This document shows, in pieces, positions 7,751 to 17,604 of a stretch of 64,000 nucleotides of DNA. The position numbers and the translations under genes are program-made. The notes under the pieces were generated by a model. The model searched no databases. It saw nothing but the letters and a program-made list of their open reading frames with translations, and was not told the origin of the DNA. Position 1 is the first letter of the stretch. Each line of letters starts with the position of its first letter. This DNA is from Caprella mutica. Lineage: Eukaryota > Arthropoda > Malacostraca > Amphipoda > Caprellidae. The stretch is taken from assembly GCA_947561585.1 (NCBI GenBank), contig CANNZV010000267.1, positions 124,001-188,000 on the forward strand, given 5' to 3'.

Positions 7751-10312
7751 TTATGCTTTTACTCGTAAAGAAGTATAAATTTTTTCCATCAATTCTTCAG
7801 GACTAAATGGCTTACCGACATGGTCGTTCATACCAAATAATTTTGCTTTTTCTTTCTCTGTCAAGAATGCAGAAGCCGTTAAAGCAATGATAGGTGTATC
7901 GCGTTTGTCAGCGTTCGGATGTTTTCGTATCTCCGCAGTAGCGCGGTAACCATCCATATTTGGCATCTGAATATCCATCAATATTAAGTCGAAATCTTCT
8001 TTAGAGAAGGCTTCTACCGCTTGCAAACCGTCGTCAGCAGTGACGATAGTAACGCCAAATTTGCGCAACATCTTTGCGACTACAAGTTGATTGATTTTAT
8101 TGTCTTCTACCAACAAAATGCGCGTGTTTTCCAAGTCTTTGAAGTCTGTAGGGCTAGCTTTTGTTGGGTGCTTTTCTTTCGAAGTCAAAATTTGGAATGG
8201 TAACTTGACGATAAAACTTGTACCAATACCATCTGCTGTTTCTACTTCTATTTGACCGTTTTGCAATTCAATTAAACGCTTCGTAATCGCTAAACCAATT
8301 TCGGTAGTGCCATAGCCTTCAAATATATCTTCTGTGTTGAAAGACCCGCTATTGCTTAATACTTTCTCCAAATCAGCTTGTGAAATGCCGTTGCCATTAT
8401 CCGAAATCTGTAATTCTAAAGTTGCTTCACGCGGGTTTAATTGATGCAGTTGGAAGGATACATGTATTTTGCCTTCATCTGTGCTATCCATCGATGCAGT
8501 TAGCAAATTCGTGATAATCTGGTTGAAACGAACTGGGTCGCCCCAAAGGGTTTGCGGTATTTTATGATCATATTCATACTTAATATGAATATTTTTCTTC
8601 TGTGCAGGAATATTAAAGCGTTGACGAATTTCTGTAAATGTTTTTTGAGGACCGAAGGCACGTTTCTCCAAATTGAGTTTATTCGTTTCAATTTGTGAGA
8701 AATCCAAAACATCATTGATAAAAACGACCAAGTTATTCGCTGAAAACTGCAGTGTACGTAAATGTTCGATTTGGTCTTCACGTGGCTTTTCATCCAATAA
8801 TAAATGCGTCAAACCAACAATGATATTAATAGGTGTCCGCATTTCGTGGCTCATAGTGGCTAAGAAACGGTCACGCTCAAAGCTCGACTTTTCGATAGCT
8901 TCACGTTCTGCAATTTCATCTACTAATTTTGTATTTAAGACATCCAGACGGCTGTTCGTCTCTGCCAATGCTTTATTCTTAGCAGCAATTTCTGCCTGAC
9001 GTTGACGAATTTCTTCGTTTTTAGTCAACAACAACTCATTGTCTTTTTTCTTCGTCCGGTAAGAACGGAACACATTCAATAATAACAAACCAATCAAGCC
9101 AATGACCGCAAACAAGACCATACGGAAACGATTAGCGGATGCTTGTTCCGTTTCCAATTGAGCAATTTGCTGTTGTTGTTGCTCTGCTGCAAATTCACTT
9201 TCGTATTTGGTCGTCAATTCGAGTAGGGCGCGGCTTTTTTCTTCATTGAATAAAGCGGTACGACTTTCTGCAAAATTAACGTGATTAGTATAAGCATTTT
9301 TAAAATCACCTGCTTTCTGGAAAGCTAGGGATAAGTCCTTGTAAATCAAAGGTTTATTTGGATGATTTGTTACTTCTTTTAACAAATCAGCACTTTTGTT
9401 TAGCCATGTTTTAGCTTTGCTATTTTCATTTAAAGCTGAATAGATAATGCCAAAATTCTTTGCACTTTCTGCCTGACCTATTGCATTGTTTAAATCCGAA
9501 CGGATTTGCCATGCTTGCTGGTTTACTTCTGCTGCTTCTTCATATTCGCCTTGCGCCATATAAGTGAGCACCATATTGTTGAAATCTTCTGCAATGCTCG
9601 GCACATCTTCTAATGAACTATGCAAATCCAACGTCATTTGGTGATAAATCAAAGCGCCATCATAATCACCCAAATCGCTAGCTACTTGTCCGGTTCTACG
9701 TGCAATTTTTGCAGCTCCTTCGATGTCTTCCAATTGCAATTTGGCATCCAAGGCTTTACGGAAATGCTCTTGCGCTTTGCCGTAAATTTCTTTTGCTAAA
9801 AACAAATTACCGAGGTTCAAATGCGTTTCGGCAATGCCCTTTTGGTCGCTATTTTTTTGACGCCAATCCAAAGCACGCATTAAATTCTCTTCTGCTTGCA
9901 CGTAGTTTTCTTGCAAGAAAAATATTTTACCAATATTATTTTTAGACATAGCGCTACCCGCTTCGTCTTGTAAGTCATTACGGACTTTTAACGCAGCTAC
10001 AAATGCTTTCATCGCATTGGTATAGTCGTATTTATCTTCGAATGCAAGTCCTTGATTATCAAGTGCTTGTGCTAATCCTTTTTGATAGTTTTGTTGGCGG
10101 GCCAAGTCAACCGCTTCTTTTGCAAAACGACCTGCTGCCAAGCCATCGTCGGCCGCTAATAGGGTAGCTGAATAAGTATTGAGCGCATTAACGCGTTGTT
10201 CGCCCGAAAGTTTGTTCGCTAATTGATGCAGGCTGTCTGCCGAAATGGTGTTTGCTTGTACAGACAATTGCAATACAATAAACAAAAATGTCAGGAAAGT
10301 GGTGACTTTCAT
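7751..10312 (-). CDS. TPR hybrid histidine kinase with receiver domain
   Basis: An 853-residue hybrid two-component sensor. In order: signal peptide (residues 1-20), a periplasmic region of tetratricopeptide repeats (about 35-360, e.g. AETHLNLGNLFLAKEIYGKA), one membrane helix (RMVLFAVIGLIGLLLLNVF, about 390-410), a coiled coil, HisKA with MSHEMRTP and the phosphorylated His489, a HATPase domain, and a C-terminal receiver (RILLVEDNKINQ ... LMDIQMPNMDG, phosphoacceptor Asp780). The N-box reads NLLTASMDST where NLxxNAxKFT is usual. Asn602 is kept, but the second, Mg-binding Asn is Ala606 and the Lys is Asp609. The G2 box is also loose (YGTTEIGLAI). Kinase activity may therefore be weak or lost. 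No partner regulator lies nearby. Confidence 0.9.
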   Translation of the reverse strand: MKVTTFLTFLFIVLQLSVQANTISADSLHQLANKLSGEQRVNALNTYSATLLAADDGLAAGRFAKEAVDLARQQNYQKGLAQALDNQGLAFEDKYDYTNAMKAFVAALKVRNDLQDEAGSAMSKNNIGKIFFLQENYVQAEENLMRALDWRQKNSDQKGIAETHLNLGNLFLAKEIYGKAQEHFRKALDAKLQLEDIEGAAKIARRTGQVASDLGDYDGALIYHQMTLDLHSSLEDVPSIAEDFNNMVLTYMAQGEYEEAAEVNQQAWQIRSDLNNAIGQAESAKNFGIIYSALNENSKAKTWLNKSADLLKEVTNHPNKPLIYKDLSLAFQKAGDFKNAYTNHVNFAESRTALFNEEKSRALLELTTKYESEFAAEQQQQQIAQLETEQASANRFRMVLFAVIGLIGLLLLNVFRSYRTKKKDNELLLTKNEEIRQRQAEIAAKNKALAETNSRLDVLNTKLVDEIAEREAIEKSSFERDRFLATMSHEMRTPINIIVGLTHLLLDEKPREDQIEHLRTLQFSANNLVVFINDVLDFSQIETNKLNLEKRAFGPQKTFTEIRQRFNIPAQKKNIHIKYEYDHKIPQTLWGDPVRFNQIITNLLTASMDSTDEGKIHVSFQLHQLNPREATLELQISDNGNGISQADLEKVLSNSGSFNTEDIFEGYGTTEIGLAITKRLIELQNGQIEVETADGIGTSFIVKLPFQILTSKEKHPTKASPTDFKDLENTRILLVEDNKINQLVVAKMLRKFGVTIVTADDGLQAVEAFSKEDFDLILMDIQMPNMDGYRATAEIRKHPNADKRDTPIIALTASAFLTEKEKAKLFGMNDHVGKPFSPEELMEKIYTSLRVKA

Positions 10313-10686
10313 AATGATTTGATTACCAATAGGTTATGAATAGCATGTAAGTTTACAGTGGAGGAATGTTAATATTTTCTATGCAAATACAATGCCGAGC
10401 GGCTTATTTAATTAGGAATTGGGAATTGGGAATTAGGAATTTTTGAGATTTGGTAGGGTGGTTTTGGATTTAGTGGGTTGATTTTTATCGGGTTATATTT
10501 GGTTTATATTTTTATACGTGTCGAAATTTGGCAGCTATATTTCTTTATTTACTTCGGTATTTTATATTTGTAGGGTTTCAAAATTATTCATTAGAAAAAA
10601 AAATCCCCATCCGAACCGAAGCTCGAATGAGGATTTTTTATATCAATATAAATAAAGCGCATCACGTTTTACCGCAATACAATTTA
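10313..10686. other. Spacer between the histidine kinase and secDF
   Basis: A 374-base spacer. Near 10420-10442 it contains short imperfect direct repeats of (G)GAATT(G/A)G, and near 10601 the secDF terminator. The upstream part should hold the kinase promoter, but no clear TAnnTTTG box was found. Confidence 0.5.
10601..10636 (-). terminator. secDF terminator with TTCG loop
   Basis: On the minus strand a 16-bp stem (AAATCCTCATTCGAGC with GTTCGGATGGGGATTT, a few G-U pairs) closes on a TTCG tetraloop and is followed by a T run. It lies about 50 bases after the secDF stop. Confidence 0.8.
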
Positions 10687-13600
10687 TTAAATACTTCTGT
10701 CAAATTTAGCAGCGCCGCCAAAAGTCTCTGACTTTTTCTTCTCTACTTTTTTCGCTTTCATATCACCTGTCAAGTCAGACATGATAGGTGTTGCCACGAA
10801 GATAGAAGAGTAAGTACCAACGATGATACCAATCAGTAAAGCGAATGCCATACCTTTGATAGAACCGCCACCAAATACAAATAAGATAGCTACTACGAAA
10901 AGTGTCGTCAAAGAGGTAATGATAGTACGGCTAACCGTGCTATTTACTGCTTTGTTGATAATCTTTTCTTTCGACTCGCCAGTGTAGAGGTTCAAGTATT
11001 CACGGATACGGTCAAATACAACCACGGTATCGTTAATCGAATAACCAATAACCGTCAGTATTGCCCCAATGAATGCTTGGTCAATCTCCATACTGAAAGG
11101 TAAAATACCCCAGAAAATAGAGAATAAGCCCATCACTACGAATGTATCGTGCAACAAGGCAGCGACCGCACCAGCAGAATATTGCCAAGCGTTGAAACGC
11201 AATAAGATGTATAAGAAAATACCTAATAATGCGAAAACACCCGCATATCTAGCACTTTTCGAAATATCATCGGCAATAGTCGGACTAACTTTACTAGAAC
11301 TAGTAACGTGTGTCACACCTTCTGCATCTGGTTGTCTGAATTTTTCTAAAGCAACGCCGCTCAATGCGCTTACACCTTCGTGCAATTTGGTCATTACTCT
11401 ATCTGCAGCACCTTCTTCTGTATCGTCGATGTTGTATTTAGTGACTACATTGTATGTATTCGCTAAGTTAATCGCTTTTACTGTTGGAGTAGCTCCGAAA
11501 GATTTCGTCAAAGCATCGCTCACTTGGTCGCGAGATACCGTCTCCGCAAATTCAATATTATAGCTATATCCACCCGTAAAGTCAACGCCCCAGTCAAAAC
11601 CGCGCACTGCCATAGAGATGATACCACCGATAATAATCGCCGCAGAAAGTACATAAGCCATCTTACGTTTGCCCAAGAAGTCGATGTTCATATTAGCGAA
11701 TGCATTCTTAGAAGCACCCGTCCAGAAGGTCAAGTTATTGCCTTTGCCTATCCACCATTCGATGACTAATCGACCGACTAACACGGCTGTAAATACCGAT
11801 GAAATAACACCGATAATCAATACCACTGCGAAACCTTTAATTGGGCCTAAACCAAACCAAGCTAACACAATCGCTGTCAAAATAGTCGTTACGTTGGCAT
11901 CAATAATCGCAGAGTACGAATTGGCAAAACCATCCGAAATTGCTGCTTTCATAGACTTCCCTTCGCGCATTTCTTCTCGAATACGCTCAAAGATGATAAC
12001 GTTCGCATCTACCGCCATACCAATCGTCAAAACAACACCTGCCAAACCTGGCAATGTTAATACCGCATGCATAGAAGCAAGTGTACCAAAAATGAAGAAA
12101 AGGTTGAGGAATAGACAGATAATAGAAACGATACCAGCACCGCCGTAGTAGAAAATCATGAATGCTAATACCAATAAGAAACCAACGATTAATGCGCTGA
12201 CTGACGAACGGATATTTTCTGCACCCAAAGATGGACCTACGATGCTTTCTTGAATGATTTCGATAGAGGCAGGTAATTTACCTACTTCCAAGATTTGTGC
12301 TAAGTCATTTGCTTCTTGAATGGAGAAACCACCAGTAATCGAAGAACGACCACCTGTAATTGCCTCATTTACACGAGGAGCAGATACAACTTCATCATCT
12401 AAAACGATAGCAATCTGACGATTACCGTTTTTAGCAGCGTTTTCAGTCATTGCTGCCCAAATACGGCCACCTTCACTATTCATCGTTAAGCTAACTTCCA
12501 TTTCGCCAGTTTGGCTAGAGTTAGCAGACGCATTCGTCACTAAATCACCCGAAAGTTGCGCTTCTTTTTTGCCACGTGGATATTTCACCGCGTAAACATC
12601 ATACAAATCTTTGTTACCACCTTCTATATCTACAAAATCAGAAGGATTACGAGACACGCGCCAAATCAAATCCTTAGGGAAAAGACTTTTGATGTCATCA
12701 CGGTTCAACATTTCTAAGAAATTATCAATCTGAGAACGAGTTACCGTACCAAATACTGCCGCAGGATAGTTGCCTTGCTGTGGCGTGAACATGTCAAACA
12801 ATGGACCACTTGCGAAGCCTACATTATCATCAACATAAGTCGTATCCATTGTGAAATTAGAACTGTCAGGAACAGTTACATTTCCTAAATCGTCTGTTAC
12901 AGTAACGTATTTTTTATCAACAGATAAAATTTCTTTTACTTTTTCAGCACCACCATTCAATAGTGCTTTCTTTTGCAAACGGTCATTAGCTGCTTGTAAA
13001 GAAGCCATGATACCGCCTTCATTGAAGCGATATACATCCCAAAATTCCAACTTTGCAGCTGCTTGTAGGAAAGTACGCGCACGCTCAGGATTGTCGATAC
13101 CCGGTAATTCTACCACGATTAAATCACGTGCTGCATCCAAAGAAATATTTGGTTGAACAACACCTAATTTATCAATCCGTTGCTTCAATAAATTGAAGGT
13201 TAAATTAACCGTTTCGTCTGCTTTTTCGCGAAGCATAGCTTCCATTTCGCCATTAGTCGTGTTGGTACTAATGTTTCCGTCAAAAATATCATTACGACGG
13301 AATAAATCACGAAGTGGCTTGTCCGCATTATTCGCTTCCCATGCATCTACGAAAAGAGAAACATAATCAGCGTCAGCACTTTTTTGAGCTTCCTTTGCAT
13401 CATCTAAAGCCTTCGTGAGAGGCTCGTACTCCGGATTTTCAGTTAGTGCTTTTATGAATGAACGTAAATCTACTTGGAGGACGACGCTCATGCCGCCTTT
13501 TAAGTCTAAACCTAGAGCTAATTGCTCTCCTTTCAATTGTTGATACGTCTTGCCTTCCGTTCCCGGAATTTTGAAGACAGTCTCGTTGGACATGCTATCC

Positions 13601-13788
13601 AAGTACGCGCTATACGCCATCTTGTACACGTCTGCTTTGTCTTCTTCAGGAGCGTTTGCTTTTGCATCTGTTGCATGTTCTTCTGCATCTGCTTCTACCG
13701 CGTTAGTCGGTAAAACCATAGCATATTGATACAAACATACAATAATTGCTGCCCAAAGGAAGAATCTCACGATACCCTTACTTTGCAT
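10687..13788 (-). CDS. secDF: Protein translocase subunit SecDF (fused)
   Basis: A 1033-residue fusion of SecD and SecF, common in Bacteroidota. It uses the proton gradient to help SecYEG-SecA pull proteins through the inner membrane. The SecD half has an N-terminal membrane helix (FFLWAAIIVCLYQYAMVLP), LGLDLKGGMSVVLQVD, a large periplasmic domain and six-helix RND-type membrane parts with VLTIGMAVDANVIIFERIREE. The SecF half starts near residue 660 (NIDFLGKRKMAYVLSAAIII), with GVDFTGGYSY and VIGYSINDTVVVFDRIREYL. The aspartates in the two membrane motifs (VDANV, INDTV) are those expected for proton movement. The periplasmic loop of SecD is long. It stands alone, with its own terminator. Confidence 0.96.
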   Translation of the reverse strand: MQSKGIVRFFLWAAIIVCLYQYAMVLPTNAVEADAEEHATDAKANAPEEDKADVYKMAYSAYLDSMSNETVFKIPGTEGKTYQQLKGEQLALGLDLKGGMSVVLQVDLRSFIKALTENPEYEPLTKALDDAKEAQKSADADYVSLFVDAWEANNADKPLRDLFRRNDIFDGNISTNTTNGEMEAMLREKADETVNLTFNLLKQRIDKLGVVQPNISLDAARDLIVVELPGIDNPERARTFLQAAAKLEFWDVYRFNEGGIMASLQAANDRLQKKALLNGGAEKVKEILSVDKKYVTVTDDLGNVTVPDSSNFTMDTTYVDDNVGFASGPLFDMFTPQQGNYPAAVFGTVTRSQIDNFLEMLNRDDIKSLFPKDLIWRVSRNPSDFVDIEGGNKDLYDVYAVKYPRGKKEAQLSGDLVTNASANSSQTGEMEVSLTMNSEGGRIWAAMTENAAKNGNRQIAIVLDDEVVSAPRVNEAITGGRSSITGGFSIQEANDLAQILEVGKLPASIEIIQESIVGPSLGAENIRSSVSALIVGFLLVLAFMIFYYGGAGIVSIICLFLNLFFIFGTLASMHAVLTLPGLAGVVLTIGMAVDANVIIFERIREEMREGKSMKAAISDGFANSYSAIIDANVTTILTAIVLAWFGLGPIKGFAVVLIIGVISSVFTAVLVGRLVIEWWIGKGNNLTFWTGASKNAFANMNIDFLGKRKMAYVLSAAIIIGGIISMAVRGFDWGVDFTGGYSYNIEFAETVSRDQVSDALTKSFGATPTVKAINLANTYNVVTKYNIDDTEEGAADRVMTKLHEGVSALSGVALEKFRQPDAEGVTHVTSSSKVSPTIADDISKSARYAGVFALLGIFLYILLRFNAWQYSAGAVAALLHDTFVVMGLFSIFWGILPFSMEIDQAFIGAILTVIGYSINDTVVVFDRIREYLNLYTGESKEKIINKAVNSTVSRTIITSLTTLFVVAILFVFGGGSIKGMAFALLIGIIVGTYSSIFVATPIMSDLTGDMKAKKVEKKKSETFGGAAKFDRSI

Positions 13789-14770
13789 GGTGACAAATAA
13801 TTTAATTAAAAAAAATGATTGAAAAAAACGTTATCGTAGGAAATTGTAAATTGTTACAACTGCCTCTTTGTTAACAGAATAAATATTAACAAAAATAACA
13901 ATAACAACAATTAATCCATTCCTGAAAAAATAGTGGAAATATTGAAAAGTGAAAGGCTTATTAATGAATAATTAAGAATGAAATAATTAATATTTTTTGA
14001 GGTTAATTGATAAAACCTTCAAGTTAAATGAAAATGATAAATTAAGCAGTAAGCCCAATATTTAATCATTCAATCATTTTTTCATTCAATCATTGGTTAA
14101 CTTCACGGGATGCTGAAACGGCATTCAATAATTCTAAAATTCCTAATTATAGGACAACGTTTTTTAGGATTTACTGTGTATGTCTTATTGATTATTTCGT
14201 TGTTAAGGCATTTGCCTCATTGAAATAATCAATATTCAATATACAATAATCAACTCCTTCCATTCCAAAACAAAGCCAAAAAAACAAGCATGTCTGGAAA
14301 AACTCCGCAAATATAGAATTTTTCATGGATGCTGTGCTTTATTGGAGCTAAAAAATATAAGTTTTCATACTTTTTTTTTGAAAAAAAATAAATACTAATC
14401 TGGTAGATTTATTTTTTTATAAAATGCTCACTATCAGTTGTTTAGTAACGCTCAAAGAATAAGGCAGTCATTTCGACAGGGAATAATTATCCTCCGTTTT
14501 TGCTTGAAAGAAGGATAATTGTTAATACTTTGACCACTAGGGGCAGGCTGATTTCAAGAGGAAAATGAGCGTAAAAGAAGCAGCCAAGAATGGTAATTTA
14601 TTTTTGAACCATTCCTAAGTTATTTGTTTTATCGTTCCAATGGGCATTGAGCCGAATAACTTTCTATTCTTGGCTGCTCTTTTGTTGGTAGATACACCAC
14701 TTTTCGAAAAACAAACATCTATATAAACGTCGAAACTACCGTCAACCATTCATGCTTAAAATTTTTAGAT
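13789..14770. other. Long spacer between divergent secDF and exbD
   Basis: Nearly 1 kb, strongly AT-rich, no credible gene. It contains several imperfect hairpins: TTGATTATTTC / GAAATAATCAA (about 14188-14231), AATTATCCT / AGGATAATT (about 14485-14520), and a larger one at 14577-14687. A piece reading TAGTAACGCTCAAAGAATAAG near 14443 belongs to a repeat type also found near 54250 and 60255. Confidence 0.5.
14577..14687. repeat. Inverted repeat with AGCAGCCAAGAAT arms
   Basis: AGCAGCCAAGAAT at the left pairs with ATTCTTGGCTGCT at the right. Inside are TTTTTGAACCATTCCTAA, also seen after the symporter gene near 26605, and CAATGGGCATTGAGCC, related to sequences near 7375, 54285 and 60215. It looks like a composite of dispersed repeat modules. 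Confidence 0.6.
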
Positions 14771-15325
14771 ATGTTGACGAATAGAAAAAAAAGCCGCCTA
14801 AATAACGAAGTCAATGCTGGCTCTATGGCAGATATTGCGTTTTTATTATTGATTTTCTTTTTGGTGACTACCACCATCGTGCAAGACCAAGGGCTGTTAG
14901 TAAAATTGCCGCCTTGGAGCGATGAGCCAGAAGAGGCGGTTATCCTTAATCAAGACCGTGTCTTGTCTATGAAAGTGAATTATACCAATCAAATTCTTTT
15001 TGAAGGGGAAATGATTGATCCACGCGATATTAGAACAGAAACCAAAGCTTTTATCCTTAACCCTAATAAGCGCGACGACCGCCCAAATAGCCCAAAAGAT
15101 GCCTTGGTTTCTTTGCAAAATGACCGTGGTACGAACTACGAAACGTATATGTTGGTCTATAATGAACTCAAAGCTGCTTATAGCGAATTGCGCGACGAAG
15201 AAGCCAATAAACGCTACGGAAAAATCTACGCAGAACTCCCTGATGCTAACAAAAAAGCAATACGAGATGATATTCCAATGGTTATTTCGGAAGCTGAACC
15301 AACTGATTTAGACGAAAATAGGTAG
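14771..15325 (+). CDS. exbD: ExbD/TolR family biopolymer transport protein
   Basis: A 184-residue ExbD-type protein. A short basic N-terminus is followed by the single membrane helix MADIAFLLLIFFLVTTTIV, with the proton-carrying aspartate at residue 21, and then a periplasmic domain. It should form a proton-driven motor with ExbB to energise TonB-dependent transport, a common arrangement in Bacteroidota. The acidic C-terminal tail (SEAEPTDLDENR) and the region KRDDRPNSPKDALVSLQNDRG fit the longer ExbD form of this phylum. No exbB or tonB gene lies nearby. The gene may be the last member of a set that is split here by the 1-kb repeat-rich spacer, or it may work with ExbB from another locus. 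Confidence 0.85.
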   Translation: MLTNRKKSRLNNEVNAGSMADIAFLLLIFFLVTTTIVQDQGLLVKLPPWSDEPEEAVILNQDRVLSMKVNYTNQILFEGEMIDPRDIRTETKAFILNPNKRDDRPNSPKDALVSLQNDRGTNYETYMLVYNELKAAYSELRDEEANKRYGKIYAELPDANKKAIRDDIPMVISEAEPTDLDENR

Positions 15326-15681
15326 GCTTATGCTTGTTTTATCTGTTAGGCGTTTCCTATGTTAATTGGAGATTTTCAGCGGAACGCCTAACAGCTTAAT
15401 AGCATCATACTATATCACTTTGTTTCAGCGTTTAGGCAGTAGAGTTGTTTACAAATAACAAGTTTGCATCTGAAAAAATCTAAATTTCATATATCGAATT
15501 CTTATCTGTAAGCAACTCTATTTCAGCGATTCTCGGTTTAAGTAAATGTCGAGTGGTGTTACCAGTTTTTTACGATAAAGTAGGCAGTAAATGAATACCC
15601 GTTTTTTAAGATTAATGACTGGTAACACCACTTTTCTGCTTAAACCGAGAATTGCTGACTCTATTTATAAATCAATTAAAT
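15326..15681. other. Spacer with MITE between exbD and DUF4846 gene
   Basis: A 356-base spacer. After the exbD stop, an imperfect inverted repeat (CTGTTAGGCGTTTCC near 15340 and GGAACGCCTAACAG near 15379) may serve as terminator. The right third is MITE copy B, which ends 24 bases before the next start codon. Confidence 0.6.
15524..15657. mobile_element. MITE-like element, copy B
   Basis: 134 bp, identical base for base to copy C at 40725-40858. It has CAGCGATTCTCGGTTTAAG at the left and the inverted version at the right, and is flanked by the perfect 9-bp direct repeat ACTCTATTT (15515-15523 and 15658-15666). It has landed directly in front of the DUF4846 gene, so its right end may form the 5' leader of that gene. 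Confidence 0.93.
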
Positions 15682-16566
15682 ATGAACCAGTGTATATCTT
15701 CTATGATGCCTATGCTTTTCTTCTTTTTGAGTAGTTTTTTATTGGTCAATTGTGAGCAAGCAAATCCACCAGCAAGCACTGTTTCTGAAATTTCGGTGGA
15801 AACTATAAGTCCTACTATTACGTCCGAAAACGCTATGGGCAATACCATTAGCACGCGTTTTTCTCCACCAAAAGGTTATGAACGAGTGACGGCTTCGCCG
15901 AATACATTTGCTCATTATCTCCAAAATTTGCCACTAAAAGCTGCGGACACAAAGGTCTATTTATACAATGGTGACCTCAAATATCGACAAGATGTGCATG
16001 CAGCAGTTATTGATATAGATGTAGGAAAACGCGATTTGCAGCAATGCGCGGACGCTGTGATGCGCTTACGTGCGGAGCATTTATTTGCCCAGAAAAAATA
16101 CGAAGAGATACACTTTAATTTTACGAATGGCGACCGTATCGATTACATCAAATGGCGCGACGGAAATCGCATAAAAGTAAGTGGAAATAAAGTCAGTTGG
16201 GTGAAACAAACAGCCGCAGATGACAGCTACAAAATCTTTCGCAAATACATGAATATTATCTTCTCTTATGCAGGTACTCTGTCTTTAGAGAAAGAAATGC
16301 AATCGGCTGATATTCAGTCGATTAAAGTAGGAGATGTGTTTATTCAAGGCGGAAGCCCAGGGCATGCCGTTATAGTAGTTGATGTCGCAAAAAATGCAGT
16401 AGGAAAGCGCGTATTTATGCTAGCACAAAGCTATATGCCAGCGCAAGATATACACGTTTTGCGCAACTTAAATGAACCCAGTTTATCGCCGTGGTATGCA
16501 GCAGAAAAAGGCGATATTAATACGCCCGAATGGCGTTTTTCGAGCAAGGATTTGAAGCAATTTTAG
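15682..16566 (+). CDS. DUF4846 lipoprotein
   Basis: A 294-residue lipoprotein of the DUF4846 family. The start used is ATG at 15682; the frame is open further upstream, but that part lies inside the MITE. The signal MNQCISSMMPMLFFFLSSFLLVNC ends in a lipobox with Cys24. Family-like stretches follow: FAHYLQNLPLKAADTKVYLY, AVIDIDVGKRDLQQCADAVM, and near the end GGSPGHAVIVVDVA. The function of DUF4846 is not known to me. The G-x-x-G-H-A-V-I-V-V-D motif recalls the core His region of papain-like amidase folds, but a clear catalytic Cys is not apparent. Expression may depend on the MITE just upstream. Confidence 0.75.
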   Translation: MNQCISSMMPMLFFFLSSFLLVNCEQANPPASTVSEISVETISPTITSENAMGNTISTRFSPPKGYERVTASPNTFAHYLQNLPLKAADTKVYLYNGDLKYRQDVHAAVIDIDVGKRDLQQCADAVMRLRAEHLFAQKKYEEIHFNFTNGDRIDYIKWRDGNRIKVSGNKVSWVKQTAADDSYKIFRKYMNIIFSYAGTLSLEKEMQSADIQSIKVGDVFIQGGSPGHAVIVVDVAKNAVGKRVFMLAQSYMPAQDIHVLRNLNEPSLSPWYAAEKGDINTPEWRFSSKDLKQF

Positions 16567-16617
16567 ATAGTAGATACAGAGCATGCCAGTAATTTTGGCG
16601 TGCTCTGTGTCTCCTGT

Positions 16618-17553
16618 CTAATCGAAATCATAAATTTCTTGCCTTGCCACTCGATGTGGTAAACTTCCGAAATGGCCCAGTTTCAATTCCGCCATTCTTC
16701 GCCCTGCTTTCGCACAATTTAATAGCGAATGTTCATCCAACCAAGCTGTCAAAAAGCCTGACCAAAAGGCATCGCCTGCGCCCGTGGTGTCTTTGACTTC
16801 TACTTTTCGAGCAGGTAAAAAATGCTGTTCTGCTGCTGAAGCAACAAAGCAACCTTCACTACCTAAAGTAACACAAACCGCTTTTGCGCCTAGTTTTAAA
16901 AAGTGATTTGCTGCTACTTTTGCATCCGTTAAAGGCCTTTCATAAAGCCGTTCCCAATCCACTTCACTCACTTTTACGAGCGCATTTAGCTGACAATATG
17001 CTGCTACTATTTGCTGTGCTTGCGCTCTATCTTGCCAGATTTTTTGAGCATAATTCGCATCAATGCTCAACTGACAATCCGCGCCGGCAGCAATTTTAGC
17101 GGCTTGCATAATGCTGCTTTGTGCAGGCTGCAAACTCAAGGCAAAACAAGTCGTATGAAATATACTGGTCTCCGAAAATTGCTCAACTGGAAATTGTGCT
17201 AAACTAATCTGACAATCCGCGCCTCGATAGGCTTCGAAGTTTGCTATTGTTTTAGAACGGGTCACTAAAATTAGGGTAGAAGGAACTTGTACTCGTGCAA
17301 TATGCTGGCAATTCACGCCCAAATCTTCTACACTTTGTTGCAAAAAATTGCCCATATCATCTGTCCCAACACTGGCGACGAGTTGTGTATTATTGCCAAG
17401 ACGCGCCATATTCATACACATATTGGCAGGGCTGCCGCCAAATAATCGCTTATAATTTTCTGCATCATTCATGCTTTCTGCGAAATCGGTACTAATTAAA
17501 TCAACGAGTAATTCACCTGCGGCTAATAAGTCGTATTTTTTTTTTCGGCTCAT
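16618..17553 (-). CDS. PfkB-family sugar kinase (fructokinase-like)
   Basis: A 311-residue ribokinase/PfkB kinase that phosphorylates a sugar with ATP in the cytosol. The N-terminal signature FGGSPANMCMNMARLG (substrate and lid region), ASVGTDDMGNFL, and the C-terminal DTTGAGDAFWSGF with the anion hole GAGD and catalytic aspartate are all intact. The overall pattern is closest to fructokinases, but the substrate cannot be fixed from sequence alone. It converges on the DUF4846 gene (about 50 bases between stops) and is separated from glpD by a 168-bp hairpin element. Confidence 0.85.
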   Translation of the reverse strand: MSRKKKYDLLAAGELLVDLISTDFAESMNDAENYKRLFGGSPANMCMNMARLGNNTQLVASVGTDDMGNFLQQSVEDLGVNCQHIARVQVPSTLILVTRSKTIANFEAYRGADCQISLAQFPVEQFSETSIFHTTCFALSLQPAQSSIMQAAKIAAGADCQLSIDANYAQKIWQDRAQAQQIVAAYCQLNALVKVSEVDWERLYERPLTDAKVAANHFLKLGAKAVCVTLGSEGCFVASAAEQHFLPARKVEVKDTTGAGDAFWSGFLTAWLDEHSLLNCAKAGRRMAELKLGHFGSLPHRVARQEIYDFD

Positions 17554-17604
17554 GTTTTGGTATATTTTTTTATCGTTACTAAGCGTTTCTTATGCGTAAT
17601 TTTT

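Noticed and set aside
15652..15681. Upstream start of the DUF4846 gene
   Set aside because: These codons lie within the MITE end and its target duplication; the ATG at 15682 starts a proper lipoprotein signal.
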